From positions 1 to 39,996 of the forward strand of contig NZ_QJSW01000035.1 of the NCBI RefSeq assembly GCF_003217495.1: DNA of 39,996 bases, written 5' to 3'. Positions 25,257 to 33,090 of the stretch are shown one piece after another (position 1 is the stretch's first letter; each line of letters starts with the position of its first letter). A model generated the notes under the pieces. That model was not told where the DNA came from. It searched no databases and saw only the letters and a program-made list of their open reading frames with translations. The position numbers and the translations under genes are program-made. The DNA is from Paenibacillus barcinonensis. GTDB lineage: Bacteria; Bacillota; Bacilli; Paenibacillales; Paenibacillaceae.

Positions 25257-25514
25257 TTCATAAAAAAAGTTCACCGAGATTCAGAATCCCCGTGAACTTT
25301 TCCCATAGATCGGATCAACGAACGCTTTACGTCATCCAGATTAATAACCTTCCGATATCCTGATTACCGATCTCTTCATTATAATTCTCTGCATTTCTTT
25401 GTTACTTTGGTTCATGCGGCTGTTGTCTCTTCTCCTATTGCTTACACGGATTACGGAATCGTCTGGCACTTCGTCTTATGCTGTTCTATGTAGGTTATAT
25501 CGCTCTCGTCCCGT
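25257..25514. other. Intergenic region with a minus-strand terminator
   Basis: No gene is recognised. The hairpin at 25265-25301 is described separately. The 213 nt between the Imm17-like stop and that hairpin hold only short frames without clear starts. Confidence 0.4.
25265..25301 (-). terminator. Intrinsic terminator, probably of the Imm17-like transcript
   Basis: Arms AAAAGTTCAC and GTGAACTTTT with an inner GATTC/GAATC stem are followed on the minus strand by more T (seven in all). Confidence 0.75.
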
Positions 25515-25736
25515 TTACAACTCTCCCCCAATCAGCAATAGGGTTACCCCGATGCCAATCATAACTATACCCAATACACCATACACCACTCTCGCTCCCT
25601 GACGACCAATCGTCTTGACAAAAAGTCCAGCACGGAAGCTCTTCATAAACCAGTCCCAGTTATTGATACCGCCGAGCAGGCTGAAAATGCCCGCCGCTAT
25701 AGCCAGCAAAGCAATTAACAGAGGTTGATCCTGCAT
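25515..25736 (-). CDS. Imm17-like small membrane protein
   Basis: The ATG at 25736 (AAAGGAGG 6 nt upstream) gives 73 aa with two hydrophobic helices (residues 5-22 and 50-70) around a conserved-looking middle, NNWDWFMKSFRAGLFVKTIGRQGARVVYGVLG. This pattern fits the immunity-protein-17 family, named from association with polymorphic toxins in other genomes. No toxin gene is adjacent, so an immunity role here is unproven. It is a single gene preceded by the kimA terminator. Confidence 0.6.
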   Translation of the reverse strand: MQDQPLLIALLAIAAGIFSLLGGINNWDWFMKSFRAGLFVKTIGRQGARVVYGVLGIVMIGIGVTLLLIGGEL

Positions 25737-25820
25737 ATACACCCTCCTTTCTCAAATTATGTACAATCGTGTACACTATACCTTCTCCCGTAACCTCATG
25801 AACAGGAAATGAAAGTAAAA

Positions 25821-25861
25821 AAACACAAAACCTACGCTTTAGAGGCGTAAGCTATGTGTTT
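25821..25861 (-). terminator. Terminator of kimA
   Basis: Arms AAACACA and TGTGTTT with an inner ACGC/GCGT pairing, followed on the minus strand by a T-run, 12 nt past the kimA stop. Confidence 0.8.
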
Positions 25862-25872
25862 TTCTCCGTGTA

Positions 25873-27690
25873 TTAACGATTAAGATGATACGGCACCGTG
25901 GTAACAATCACGTCTTTATAATTAATCAGATAAGCCCGAATCATGAAGCTGGTCTGGTTATGCAGTACATTTTGCCACCAGTGCTTTGTGATGAACTGTG
26001 GAATCAATATCGTAATATGATCCGTTTCGGCTGTTTTCCATTCGACCGTATCAATGAACTTTTTGAGGGGGCCCATAATGCTGCGATAGCGGGATTTGAT
26101 CACCACCAGACGTACACCCGGATTCCATTCCTCCCACTTCTGCTCCATCTTGCGAATTGCCTCATCATCGAAGCCAATGTACAGTGCCACCACATGGTCC
26201 GACATCGTCTGGGCGTAACTGATCGTATTCATGACCACTCGGGTAATGCCCGCCACAGGAATGACGATGGTGTTGCCCTTCTTGGCTGGTTTATCCACCT
26301 GGATGTCAATCCGCAGCTCGTCTGCGATATTGCAATAGTGACGGTGAATGCGCATGAACACATAAACTACCAGCGGCAAAAAGATAAAGATAACCCATGT
26401 CTGTGTAAACTTGGTGAAAATAAAAATCAACGTAATGGACAGCGTGGTAACCATACCAATCGTATTAACGAGCAGTTTGCTTTTCCAGCCGGACGGCTTG
26501 ATTTTGATCCAGCGAATCATCATGCCTAGCTGGGATAGTGTAAACGGAATGAATACCCCGACTGCATAAAGCGGAATCAGGCTGCCCGTATCCCCCTTGA
26601 ATCCTACCACGAGCAGTGCAGACATCACACTGAGAAAAATAATGCCGTTAGAGAAGCCCAGCCGGTCTCCTCTGACCATAAACATATGCGGCATGTATTT
26701 ATCCTTGGCCATCATAAACGACAGGAGCGGGAACGCTGAGTACGCCGTATTCGCTGCCAGGAACAAAATCAAGGCGGTTACCCCTTGAATGATATAATAC
26801 ATTCCTCCTCTGCCAAACGTCGCTTCGGCAATCTGGGAAATAACCGTTGCTTTCGGGTCTGGTTTAATACCGTAACCGTACGCCAGAAGGGTAATCCCGA
26901 TAAACATTGCACCCAGGATACATCCCATGAGCAGCAGCGTTCCGGCCGCATTTTTCTCGGCAGGCTGCTTGAAGTTCGGAATCGCGTTGCTCACCGCCTC
27001 CACGCCGGTCAAGGCCGAACAGCCGGAACTGAATGCCTTGAGCAGCAGGAACAAGCTAACATGTGACAGACTTGCTCCGAATTCCGGTGCCGCAGCGTGC
27101 ATACCGCCCATCAGAAACTTGATGCCACCTGAAATAATAAGAATCGCAATTGAGAAAATAAATAGATAAATGGGGATGGCCAGCACCGATGCCGACTCCG
27201 TAACCCCACGCAAATTCATAACGGTCAGGAAAACAATCATAATCAGTGCAATAATGACACTATAGTCATGCAGTACAGGAAAAGCGGATGTGATCGCGTC
27301 TGTCCCTGCCGACGAGCTTACCGCCACCGTCAGAATATAATCAACCAGCAACGAACCTCCGGCGATCAGACTCGGTGTGGTGCCCAGGTTATCCTTGGCA
27401 ACGATGTACGCACCGCCCCCTGTAGGATATGCAAATATCGTCTGGCGATACGAAAAAATTAAAATGACGAGCAATCCCAGCACGGCGATGGAGATCGGAA
27501 CCGAGTACCACAGTGCGGCAAATCCGGCCGCGATCAGCACAAGCAAAATCTGTTCCGTACCGTAGGCCACGGATGATAAAGCATCGGAGGACAGGATGGC
27601 GAGCGCCTTCCATTTCCCCAATTTTTCTGCATCCAATTCAGCCGACTTCATTGGCTTGCCGATTAAGATTCTCTTCATTTTGCCAAGCAT
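25873..27690 (-). CDS. kimA: KimA-like high-affinity potassium importer (APC superfamily)
   Basis: The ATG at 27690 (GGAAGGAAG upstream) gives 605 aa against 607 for B. subtilis KimA (YdaO). About twelve membrane spans occupy residues 30-460, with ALSSVAYGTEQILLVL at the first and AYPTGGGAYIVAKDNLG in the loop-helix region. The C-terminal 150 residues form the cytosolic domain (GNTIVIPVAGITRVVMNTISYA, YIGFDDEAIRKME). KimA imports K+ with protons and is inhibited by c-di-AMP. In B. subtilis the gene also has a c-di-AMP riboswitch; here the leader from the predicted promoter is only about 60 nt and no such motif is seen. Confidence 0.88.
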   Translation of the reverse strand: MLGKMKRILIGKPMKSAELDAEKLGKWKALAILSSDALSSVAYGTEQILLVLIAAGFAALWYSVPISIAVLGLLVILIFSYRQTIFAYPTGGGAYIVAKDNLGTTPSLIAGGSLLVDYILTVAVSSSAGTDAITSAFPVLHDYSVIIALIMIVFLTVMNLRGVTESASVLAIPIYLFIFSIAILIISGGIKFLMGGMHAAAPEFGASLSHVSLFLLLKAFSSGCSALTGVEAVSNAIPNFKQPAEKNAAGTLLLMGCILGAMFIGITLLAYGYGIKPDPKATVISQIAEATFGRGGMYYIIQGVTALILFLAANTAYSAFPLLSFMMAKDKYMPHMFMVRGDRLGFSNGIIFLSVMSALLVVGFKGDTGSLIPLYAVGVFIPFTLSQLGMMIRWIKIKPSGWKSKLLVNTIGMVTTLSITLIFIFTKFTQTWVIFIFLPLVVYVFMRIHRHYCNIADELRIDIQVDKPAKKGNTIVIPVAGITRVVMNTISYAQTMSDHVVALYIGFDDEAIRKMEQKWEEWNPGVRLVVIKSRYRSIMGPLKKFIDTVEWKTAETDHITILIPQFITKHWWQNVLHNQTSFMIRAYLINYKDVIVTTVPYHLNR

Positions 27691-27755
27691 GATTATAACT
27701 TCCTTCCATTTCATATCTGTGAACCTTTGTCTCTGCTCATCTGTGAAGCATTGTT

Positions 27756-27784
27756 ATTATGCAAAATCGCGGAGCCATTGACAA
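27756..27784 (-). promoter_or_regulatory. Sigma-A promoter of kimA
   Basis: On the minus strand TTGTCA (27784-27779), 17 nt, CATAAT (27761-27756): five of six matches in each box. Confidence 0.7.
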
Positions 27785-27922
27785 TATGTCATTTCACTCG
27801 AAAATCGCCAGCGCGTGATAATACATTCTACGATTCAATATTTGATAACAAAGCCATTCTTATTCGGCAATTTGAACGTTTTTGAGCTAAAACGACGATT
27901 GATTGCCTGAAAAAACGAAAAA

Positions 27923-27949
27923 GGCCCTCGGTTCAAAGAACCAAAGGCC
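27923..27949 (-). terminator. Terminator downstream of rhaD
   Basis: GGCC and GGTTC arms pair with GAACC and GGCC; on the minus strand TTTTTCGTTTTTTC follows directly. Confidence 0.8.
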
Positions 27950-28080
27950 ATCAATGCCAAAATATTTCAGATGTTCGATATGACAACATTATCATATATA
28001 AACTAAAAGCATACTTTAACCGTGCAGCGCACATTCTAACAGGGCCATGATCGGCAAGCAATCGGACAGTGGATAGATGT

Positions 28081-28941
28081 TTAGTTGGGCTCCCCTTCTA
28101 TCACACCTGGACGCGGGGTCACGCCGAATTGCAGTGCAAGTGCTCGCAGCTGCTCATCCGTGATCCGCTGGCGGATATCATGGCCGGCAACAAGCATATA
28201 TACCTGTGCGGCCTTCTCGATGGTTTCAATCAGGCCAAATGCTTCGTCAATCGTTGTGCCTGTTCCGAATATGCCATGCTGCGGCCAGATGACCGCGTGG
28301 TATTCCTGCATTTTCTCCGCGGTTGCGCGTCCAATCTCATTCGATCCGGGCATCATCCAGGGAATGATACCAACGCCATCCGGGAAAACCACCACACATT
28401 CGGTGCACATCTGCCAGAGTGTCTTGGTAAACCTGGCCTCATGCAGCTCATGGATGAAGGTCATCGCAAGTACATGTGTCGCATGGTTGTGCATGACAAC
28501 CCGGTGATTCGGGTCTATTTTCAAACGTTCAATATGACTCATAAAATGGGTTGGCAGCTCACTTGTCGGATTGGCTCCGCCCTTCAGCCCCCATAATACC
28601 TCAAGCTCCTGTCCATCTGCCGATACACGCAGCACGCCCAGATTGCCTTCCGGGTCTGCCAGCACGTTTTTGAAATATTTGCCCGAAGCCGTCACGATAA
28701 AATACTGCCCCGCCAGCTCCTGCACGGAAAAGGCTGGTGTAATGGTGCGAATCACCTGATGAATATCCATATACGGTGCAACTTCTTCCTCTTTCAGTAG
28801 ATAGCTGACGTTGCCGCCATTACGCTCATCCCAGCCATTTTTCCACATATGCTGTGTAATCTCTGCCATCTCGCGTACAAAGGGAATATCAAAGCCGGCC
28901 GGCTGCGTTCTCTCTCTTTCGGTCTGAAGGGTCACATTCAT
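28081..28941 (-). CDS. rhaD: Rhamnulose-1-phosphate aldolase
   Basis: The 286-aa protein follows AGGAGAGGATAAGG. It matches E. coli RhaD (274 aa) along its length: GWDERNGGNVSYLL, FIVTASGKYFKNV, WGLKGGANPTSELPTHF, VMHNHATHV (zinc-binding His pair), TECVVVFPDGVGIIPWM and WPQHGIFGTG (third zinc His). This class II aldolase splits L-rhamnulose-1-phosphate into dihydroxyacetone phosphate and lactaldehyde in the cytosol. The isomerase (rhaA) and kinase (rhaB) genes are not adjacent; the gene is monocistronic with a strong promoter and its own terminator. Confidence 0.94.
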   Translation of the reverse strand: MNVTLQTERERTQPAGFDIPFVREMAEITQHMWKNGWDERNGGNVSYLLKEEEVAPYMDIHQVIRTITPAFSVQELAGQYFIVTASGKYFKNVLADPEGNLGVLRVSADGQELEVLWGLKGGANPTSELPTHFMSHIERLKIDPNHRVVMHNHATHVLAMTFIHELHEARFTKTLWQMCTECVVVFPDGVGIIPWMMPGSNEIGRATAEKMQEYHAVIWPQHGIFGTGTTIDEAFGLIETIEKAAQVYMLVAGHDIRQRITDEQLRALALQFGVTPRPGVIEGEPN

Positions 28942-29012
28942 CCTTATCCTCTCCTATGTTCAACTGAAAAACAGGGCTGTCACGATCAAAGTAAGTTCCT
29001 TTTTTCACATTC

Positions 29013-29042
29013 ATTATACCTTTGTTTATGTTTGTTCGTCAA
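29013..29042 (-). promoter_or_regulatory. Sigma-A promoter of rhaD with repeated ACAAAC-type spacer
   Basis: On the minus strand TTGACG (29042-29037), 18 nt, TATAAT (29018-29013). The spacer contains ACAAACATAAACAAA, a repeat of the sort bound by DeoR-family sugar repressors (inference). Confidence 0.75.
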
Positions 29043-29144
29043 TTGAAATCGACATATTAATCATCCGTATTATTTTATTTTCTTTTGTTTTTCTTCATTT
29101 CAATACTGAAAGCTACCATGAACAGATTAAAGAAACAAAAAAAT

Positions 29145-29243
29145 ACCCTGCCGTCGCCCGGCAGGGTCAGTCACACATCTATTTAACACGAGAAGGGGTT
29201 TACAACAATTATCTTATCCTTCTTACCTTAATAGAAGCTGAAA
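29145..29243 (-). ncRNA. Putative small RNA or 3' element, copy 1 (76-nt repeat plus terminator)
   Basis: The 76 nt at 29168-29243 recur at 32008-32083 with 5 differences. On the minus strand the repeat ends directly in a hairpin (29145-29167, CCCTGCC/GGCAGGG) followed by a T-rich run (29144-29135). Within the repeat AGAAGG can pair with CCTTCT, and a C-rich ACCCCTTCTCG is exposed when unpaired. The gene to the right is divergent, so transcription would need a local promoter; TTGTAA and TAGAAT occur upstream with poor spacing. The 5' end is unknown. No reading frame is conserved between the copies. Confidence 0.5.
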
Positions 29244-29384
29244 GCGAAATAAAAAAACTATGAAAACTGCCGACCGCCGCTCACTATGTCCACACGCGTG
29301 CTGTAGAGCTTACATATACTATTCTAGCATTCTTCTTATTTTTACAAAGAAGCAGCCAGTCCCTTGCGGAAGGAGGTGCAACCT

Positions 29385-29747
29385 ATGGCTACACTCGTGA
29401 CAGGCCCTATTGAGAATAATATCTCCGGCGGTAGCAGACCCACACAGCAAGTAAGCATTACAATGGTCAATTCTGATCCGACCAATACATCCACTGTACT
29501 GATTCAAGGCTATGCACTGAATGGGACTCGAACCTTATATGTACTTCAATCTGTCAACCTGAATGCAGGGCAAGTATTCTCTCAGACGTATTTTGCGAAT
29601 CTGAATGGTTATGAATTTGTTTTTACAACCAGCGGAGCCGCTGCGGCTTCTACCGAAATTTCCGTATGGGGTAAAAGCAGTACAGGACAACTGGTGACCG
29701 CTCATCGCATCGTGCTACATGAGCTTACAGGCACGGCCCCACTTTGA
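29385..29747 (+). CDS. Hypothetical beta-rich small protein
   Basis: The ATG at 29385 follows a strong GGAAGGAGG and gives 120 aa, starting MATLVTGPIENNISGG. It has no signal peptide or membrane span and is rich in Thr, Ser, Val, Asn and Gly with alternating hydrophobic residues (QQVSITMVNSDPTNTSTVLIQGYAL, YVLQSVNLNAGQVF, TEISVWGKSS). This suggests a beta-sandwich. I do not recognise the family. The convergent gene at 29899-30180 encodes a protein of similar character. Confidence 0.6.
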   Translation: MATLVTGPIENNISGGSRPTQQVSITMVNSDPTNTSTVLIQGYALNGTRTLYVLQSVNLNAGQVFSQTYFANLNGYEFVFTTSGAAAASTEISVWGKSSTGQLVTAHRIVLHELTGTAPL

Positions 29748-29797
29748 CAGGACAAAGGGGATTCTATTCAGCATACTGTAGCCTGACTTGGCTCCAA

Positions 29798-29821
29798 CCC
29801 CTGTCCTTCATCTTGCAGGGG
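29798..29821 (+). terminator. Terminator of the 29385 gene
   Basis: CCCCTG and CAGGGG around a 12-nt loop, followed by ATTTCTGTCTC; about 50 nt past the stop. Confidence 0.5.
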
Positions 29822-29846
29822 ATTTCTGTCTCACTTCCGAGTAAAA

Positions 29847-29875
29847 TACCCCTGCCGATCATACCGACAGGGGTA
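29847..29875 (-). terminator. Terminator of the 29899 gene
   Basis: TACCCCTG-CCG and its partner form a long stem; on the minus strand ATTTTAC follows. It lies 23 nt past the stop. Confidence 0.75.
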
Positions 29876-29898
29876 CACACCTTGAAAGGCACACTGGA

Positions 29899-30180
29899 TT
29901 ATAACAAAGCAACTTCAATTGTTCCTGAAGCAGCTCCTCCCTGGTTCGCAAGCAAGGCGAAGACCAGAACAAGGCTTGCGGCGATGCTCAAGCTGCTGTT
30001 CGCTGGGACGATATACGTAACAACAGGCGCATTGACACGTGTGATGACGAGGGATACCGGGAAATCTCCTGTATTGTTTACGGTGACACTCGCATTTGCA
30101 CCGCCGGACAAATTTTCATAGTAGGATTTTCCCACACCAGCTGGAAGATTGTAATATTGTATTGGTAAAAGGATGGCCAT
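29899..30180 (-). CDS. Hypothetical beta-rich small protein
   Basis: The ATG at 30180 follows AAAAAGGAGGTGA and gives 93 aa starting MAILLPIQYYNLPAGVG. The centre, NASVTVNNTGDFPVSLVITRV and VVTYIVPANSSLSIAASL, has strand-like alternation, and the C-terminal part is hydrophobic and Gly/Ala-rich (FALLANQGGAASGTIEVALL). No signal peptide is seen. The wording resembles the 29385 product in style (a V-x-V-x-N strand followed by a proposed surface loop), but homology cannot be shown by eye. Both strong ribosome sites imply high expression. I do not recognise the family. Confidence 0.6.
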   Translation of the reverse strand: MAILLPIQYYNLPAGVGKSYYENLSGGANASVTVNNTGDFPVSLVITRVNAPVVTYIVPANSSLSIAASLVLVFALLANQGGAASGTIEVALL

Positions 30181-30321
30181 CAAAATCACCTCCTTTTTGC
30201 TTTGATACGGTATTCTATGTTTGAAATCTAGTAAAGCCACGGTGAATTGACCGTGGTAGAACGTACATTTCTAGCTGACATGAAAGTTTAATAGACATCT
30301 GTACAGCATGCAAATCAAACA

Positions 30322-30350
30322 AAGCCCCACCAGGTAATCCGGCGGAGCTT
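30322..30350 (-). terminator. Terminator of the dinB-like gene
   Basis: AAGCtCCgCC and GGtGGgGCTT arms; on the minus strand TTGTTTG follows. It lies 20 nt past the stop. Confidence 0.75.
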
Positions 30351-30370
30351 CTAATGATCTATTTATCTAA

Positions 30371-30859
30371 CTAAGCATACAGCATATAAAAGTTCAGTTC
30401 ATGACCCAACTGTTTGAGGTAGTTATACAGCTGTGAACGGTGGTGAAACACATGAGTCAGCGTCTCAATCTGCCATTGGACCTGCAAATGCCCGTGCTCC
30501 ATATAGAACGCTTTGGTCGAGCGATTCAAAAAGTCCTCTTCACTTAAACTTGTGATATACGCTTTGTACGTCTCCAGATTACTCCAGAGCTGCTTCTCCA
30601 GCTGCTCCACATCCTGAATACCAGCCAGGCTGTTCTCCACCTGTCCGACTTCCGCTTCCCCCTTTTCCTGCATGATGGCAAGATCAGAGGCTGTAATCTG
30701 AATAAAATGATGCACCAGTTCAACGAGCGAGCGCATATTATCCTGCGGACGGTACGTCCAGTCCTCTGTACGAATCATTCGAATTAATGAAGCTCCTGTG
30801 CGCACGCCCGTTTCCAGTTCAGTGAACAGATGCTCCCGAATTTGCAATGTTCCATTCAT
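30371..30859 (-). CDS. DinB/YfiT-like four-helix protein
   Basis: The 162-aa protein follows AAAGGAGCAA. It has the DinB-fold pattern of four long helices with three metal-binding His: one in ELVHHFIQ (near residue 50) and two in LTHVFHHRSQLYNYL (near 137-141). DinB-family proteins are often metal-dependent thiol transferases (bacillithiol S-transferases in Bacillales), but the substrate is unknown here. It starts 30 nt after an AraC gene on the same strand and is probably co-transcribed with it. Confidence 0.85.
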   Translation of the reverse strand: MNGTLQIREHLFTELETGVRTGASLIRMIRTEDWTYRPQDNMRSLVELVHHFIQITASDLAIMQEKGEAEVGQVENSLAGIQDVEQLEKQLWSNLETYKAYITSLSEEDFLNRSTKAFYMEHGHLQVQWQIETLTHVFHHRSQLYNYLKQLGHELNFYMLYA

Positions 30860-30889
30860 GATTTATTGCTCCTTTGTCATGGTTTCAAT

Positions 30890-31840
30890 CTATACGCCAA
30901 GTATAACGGAAGAGGCTGGCGAAAGATTGTATTTTTCGGACAACAGCAGTTGCTGTTCCCGTACAGCAGTCATCGGTGTGTCTCCATAAAACTTGCGGAA
31001 TTGCCGTATCAGATGTGCCTGATCATAGAAGCCATACTGCTGAGCAAGCGTCACACCATCGGTAAATTGTCCTGCACGAATACCGTGCATCACCTGATGA
31101 AAACGAACAATTTCACTGAACCGCTTGGGGCTGATGCCCACCTGCTCTGTTACCTTGCGATGCAGCTGCCGTTCACTAATTACTTCACTCTTTGCGATAT
31201 CTTGTACACTTGCACGTCCGTTATTCCTGAAGATACGGTAAAGTACATTTTGGAGAAGATCCTGATCGGCTTGTGTACAGCTATTGCGCAACGTCATCTG
31301 GCTGAGATACTGATCCATCACCTGTACACGTGCTGCAAAGTTCACTGTTTCCTCCATCTTCCCCCGCAGGTCGTCCCACGTTAACGGCCAGCAGTCCTCC
31401 AGCGGAATTCGTCTGTCTGTGAACAGATCCAGTGACTGACCGTGTAGAAAAGGAGCCCCACCTGGAAAAAATCGAACACCAAACGTATACGCTCCCGCAG
31501 GCGGTGCCGCGAACGATAACGGAAAAGCAAAGGGCTGCGTGTAATTTCCGCAATAACTGTACGAATAGCGAGCTTGCTCGGCATCATAATGAATGAGAAT
31601 GTCCGTACAGCCATCCGGCAGTATCCGCGCAGAAGTGGCAGACTTCCAATGCTCGGTAGCCCAAACACCTGCCTCTCCACCGTATTCATCATTTTCTATA
31701 TAATTGCGGGTTCCCGATTCCCAATAGCAGGCCGCATAAGGCGCAAGTGAAGGCGAGGGCGCATGTTCGATATAATATGTACGAGGATCAAGTCCATTGA
31801 TTTGTACCGGGCGGTACAGCGAGTGCAGACGCGCATGCAA
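30890..31840 (-). CDS. AraC-family transcriptional regulator
   Basis: A TTG at 31840 (AGGCAGGG 7 nt upstream) gives 316 aa; no in-frame ATG is better placed. The N-terminal ~180 residues are of the DUF6597 sensory type (PYAACYWESG, RILPDGCTDILIHY, FGVRFFPGGA). The AraC domain lies at about 205-300 (ASVQDIAKSEVISERQLHRKV, then VTLAQQYGFYDQAHLIRQFRKFYGDTP). It precedes a DinB-like gene by 30 nt; such pairs occur in Bacillales, so it probably activates that gene. Start position is uncertain. Confidence 0.85.
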   Translation of the reverse strand: MHARLHSLYRPVQINGLDPRTYYIEHAPSPSLAPYAACYWESGTRNYIENDEYGGEAGVWATEHWKSATSARILPDGCTDILIHYDAEQARYSYSYCGNYTQPFAFPLSFAAPPAGAYTFGVRFFPGGAPFLHGQSLDLFTDRRIPLEDCWPLTWDDLRGKMEETVNFAARVQVMDQYLSQMTLRNSCTQADQDLLQNVLYRIFRNNGRASVQDIAKSEVISERQLHRKVTEQVGISPKRFSEIVRFHQVMHGIRAGQFTDGVTLAQQYGFYDQAHLIRQFRKFYGDTPMTAVREQQLLLSEKYNLSPASSVILGV

Positions 31841-31977
31841 TGCAAATCCCTGCCTTTCCCTTCCCTTATAAAAATAGAGCGTTACTTATATCCATATCTA
31901 CCATAACAGCTGATGTATCGTAATGGTTTTCTTCTCTCTCATCATAGCACGAGATTTTCCGCACAGGTAAAAAAAGT

Positions 31978-32083
31978 GCCCTGCTCGGAGGACAATCCGA
32001 ACAGGGCCAGTCACACATCTATTTAACACGAGAAGGGGTTTACAAGAGTTATCTTATCCCTTCTACCTTAATAGAAGCTGAAA
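31978..32083 (-). ncRNA. Putative small RNA or 3' element, copy 2 (76-nt repeat plus terminator)
   Basis: The 76 nt at 32008-32083 match 29168-29243 at 71 positions with no gaps. On the minus strand a hairpin follows directly (31978-32007, GCCCTG-TCGG with CCGA-CAGGGC) and then seven T. Its stem sequence differs from copy 1 while position and T-run are kept. AGAAGGG pairs with CCCTTCT inside the repeat, one pair longer than in copy 1. It begins 42 nt after the stop of the AraC gene at 32126, so it may be that mRNA's 3' end or a separate RNA. Confidence 0.5.
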
Positions 32084-32125
32084 TTCAGATGAAGAACAGA
32101 TCAAAAATGTTCTGGCGCCAGCAGG

Positions 32126-32995
32126 TCAGGTCAAGCCATGCAGCTTGCGAAACCGCTCGGGACTCATACCGGTATGTCGTTTAAACATGGCGCAGAAATA
32201 ACTGGCATTCTCGTACCCCACCCGGTCGGCGACTTCATAGATCCGCAGCGCCCGTTCACTGAACATGAGCTGTTTGCTGCGATTGATTCGTTCCTGATTG
32301 ACATAGAATACAGGCCGGACATGCAACGCCTTCTGAAACAAACGGCACAAATACTGCGGGGATACCACGGCCACATCAGCCAGCTCCTTTAACGACAAGG
32401 GCTGAGCAAGATGCTCTGTAATGTAACGCAGCACCGGCTTCAGACGTTCCATCTCGTCATTATCGTTGCCCGCCGCGATGAGTAAAGGCTTCAAATCCAG
32501 TAGCAGGGCGTACAGATGCTTGGAGCTGTCCCGATCACCATCTGCATCAAGTGTATCCTCCACCCCTTCGCACCTCATCAGCATCTGCTGTAATGCATGC
32601 AGCAATTCGGCATTTCTGAGCTTATATACACCTGAGCAGGTAATGCCTGCATACGCCAGCAGCTGACTCGCTTCACGCCCCTGAAAGGATACCCATGCCA
32701 GCTCCCAGCGATCCGTAATTGGCATGTATTGGTGCGGAATGTCAGGATAGGTAATGAACACCTCTCCAGGGCCCACGATATATTCCTTCTCATCCTGTAT
32801 AATCAGCCTGCCCTGCCCCCGAATAATCTGATGAATCTGGTAATCCGGGAAGCCTTCGGGACGTTCAGTTTCATATTGATGTTCCCAATAACCAACCGTG
32901 GTCATATAGATCGGAAGACGGGCAGCCTCATCTGTTTTGCCAAAAAAAATCCGTGTATTCATCCCGCACACCACACTCTCTATACTTAGTTTCAT
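32126..32995 (-). CDS. AraC-family regulator divergent from lacZ
   Basis: The longest form is 289 aa. A cupin sensory domain occupies residues 30-115 (FPDYQIHQIIRGQGRLIIQ, YIVGPGEVFITYPDIPHQY), and the AraC domain about 190-285 (LSLKELADVAVVSPQYLCRLFQKAL, then IYEVADRVGYENASYFCAMFKRHTGMSPERF). Neither the first ATG nor the one at residue 12 (32962, MNTRIFFGK) has a good ribosome site, so the start is unsure. It faces lacZ across about 95 nt and most likely activates it in response to a galactoside. Confidence 0.9.
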   Translation of the reverse strand: MKLSIESVVCGMNTRIFFGKTDEAARLPIYMTTVGYWEHQYETERPEGFPDYQIHQIIRGQGRLIIQDEKEYIVGPGEVFITYPDIPHQYMPITDRWELAWVSFQGREASQLLAYAGITCSGVYKLRNAELLHALQQMLMRCEGVEDTLDADGDRDSSKHLYALLLDLKPLLIAAGNDNDEMERLKPVLRYITEHLAQPLSLKELADVAVVSPQYLCRLFQKALHVRPVFYVNQERINRSKQLMFSERALRIYEVADRVGYENASYFCAMFKRHTGMSPERFRKLHGLT

Positions 32996-33090
32996 ATTGT
33001 GATATATATGGGCAATATCCTTTATTCTCTAAGTGCCTGATCAATTCTATACTGTGAATATATTATAACATGATTAAAGGAGCTGCTGTT

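Larger units (their letters stand above)
27691..28080. other. Region between rhaD and kimA
   Basis: It holds the rhaD terminator (27923-27949), the kimA promoter (27756-27784) and a 9-bp direct repeat ATCTGTGAA at 27715-27723 and 27739-27747 in the kimA leader. No gene is present. Confidence 0.5.
28942..29384. other. Region between rhaD and the 29385 gene
   Basis: It carries the rhaD promoter (29013-29042), the first copy of the repeated 76-nt element with terminator (29145-29243), and the promoter of the plus-strand gene. Nothing else is recognised. Confidence 0.5.

Noticed and set aside
25302..25514. Short minus-strand frames between the Imm17-like gene and the terminator (17-30 codons)
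   Set aside because: None has both a start codon with ribosome site and recognisable sequence; decayed gene remnants cannot be told from chance.
27950..28080. Possible c-di-AMP riboswitch before kimA
   Set aside because: Conserved ydaO-type segments are not visible, and the terminator at 27923-27949 is better explained as the end of the rhaD transcript.
29239..29253. Half cre-like TGAAAGCG at the edge of the repeated element
   Set aside because: The second half does not match, and the base pattern is explained by the repeat boundary.
29168..32083. The repeated 76-nt sequence as ends of a transposon
   Set aside because: Copies are in direct, not inverted, orientation, the interval holds ordinary host-type genes on both strands, and each copy adjoins its own terminator.
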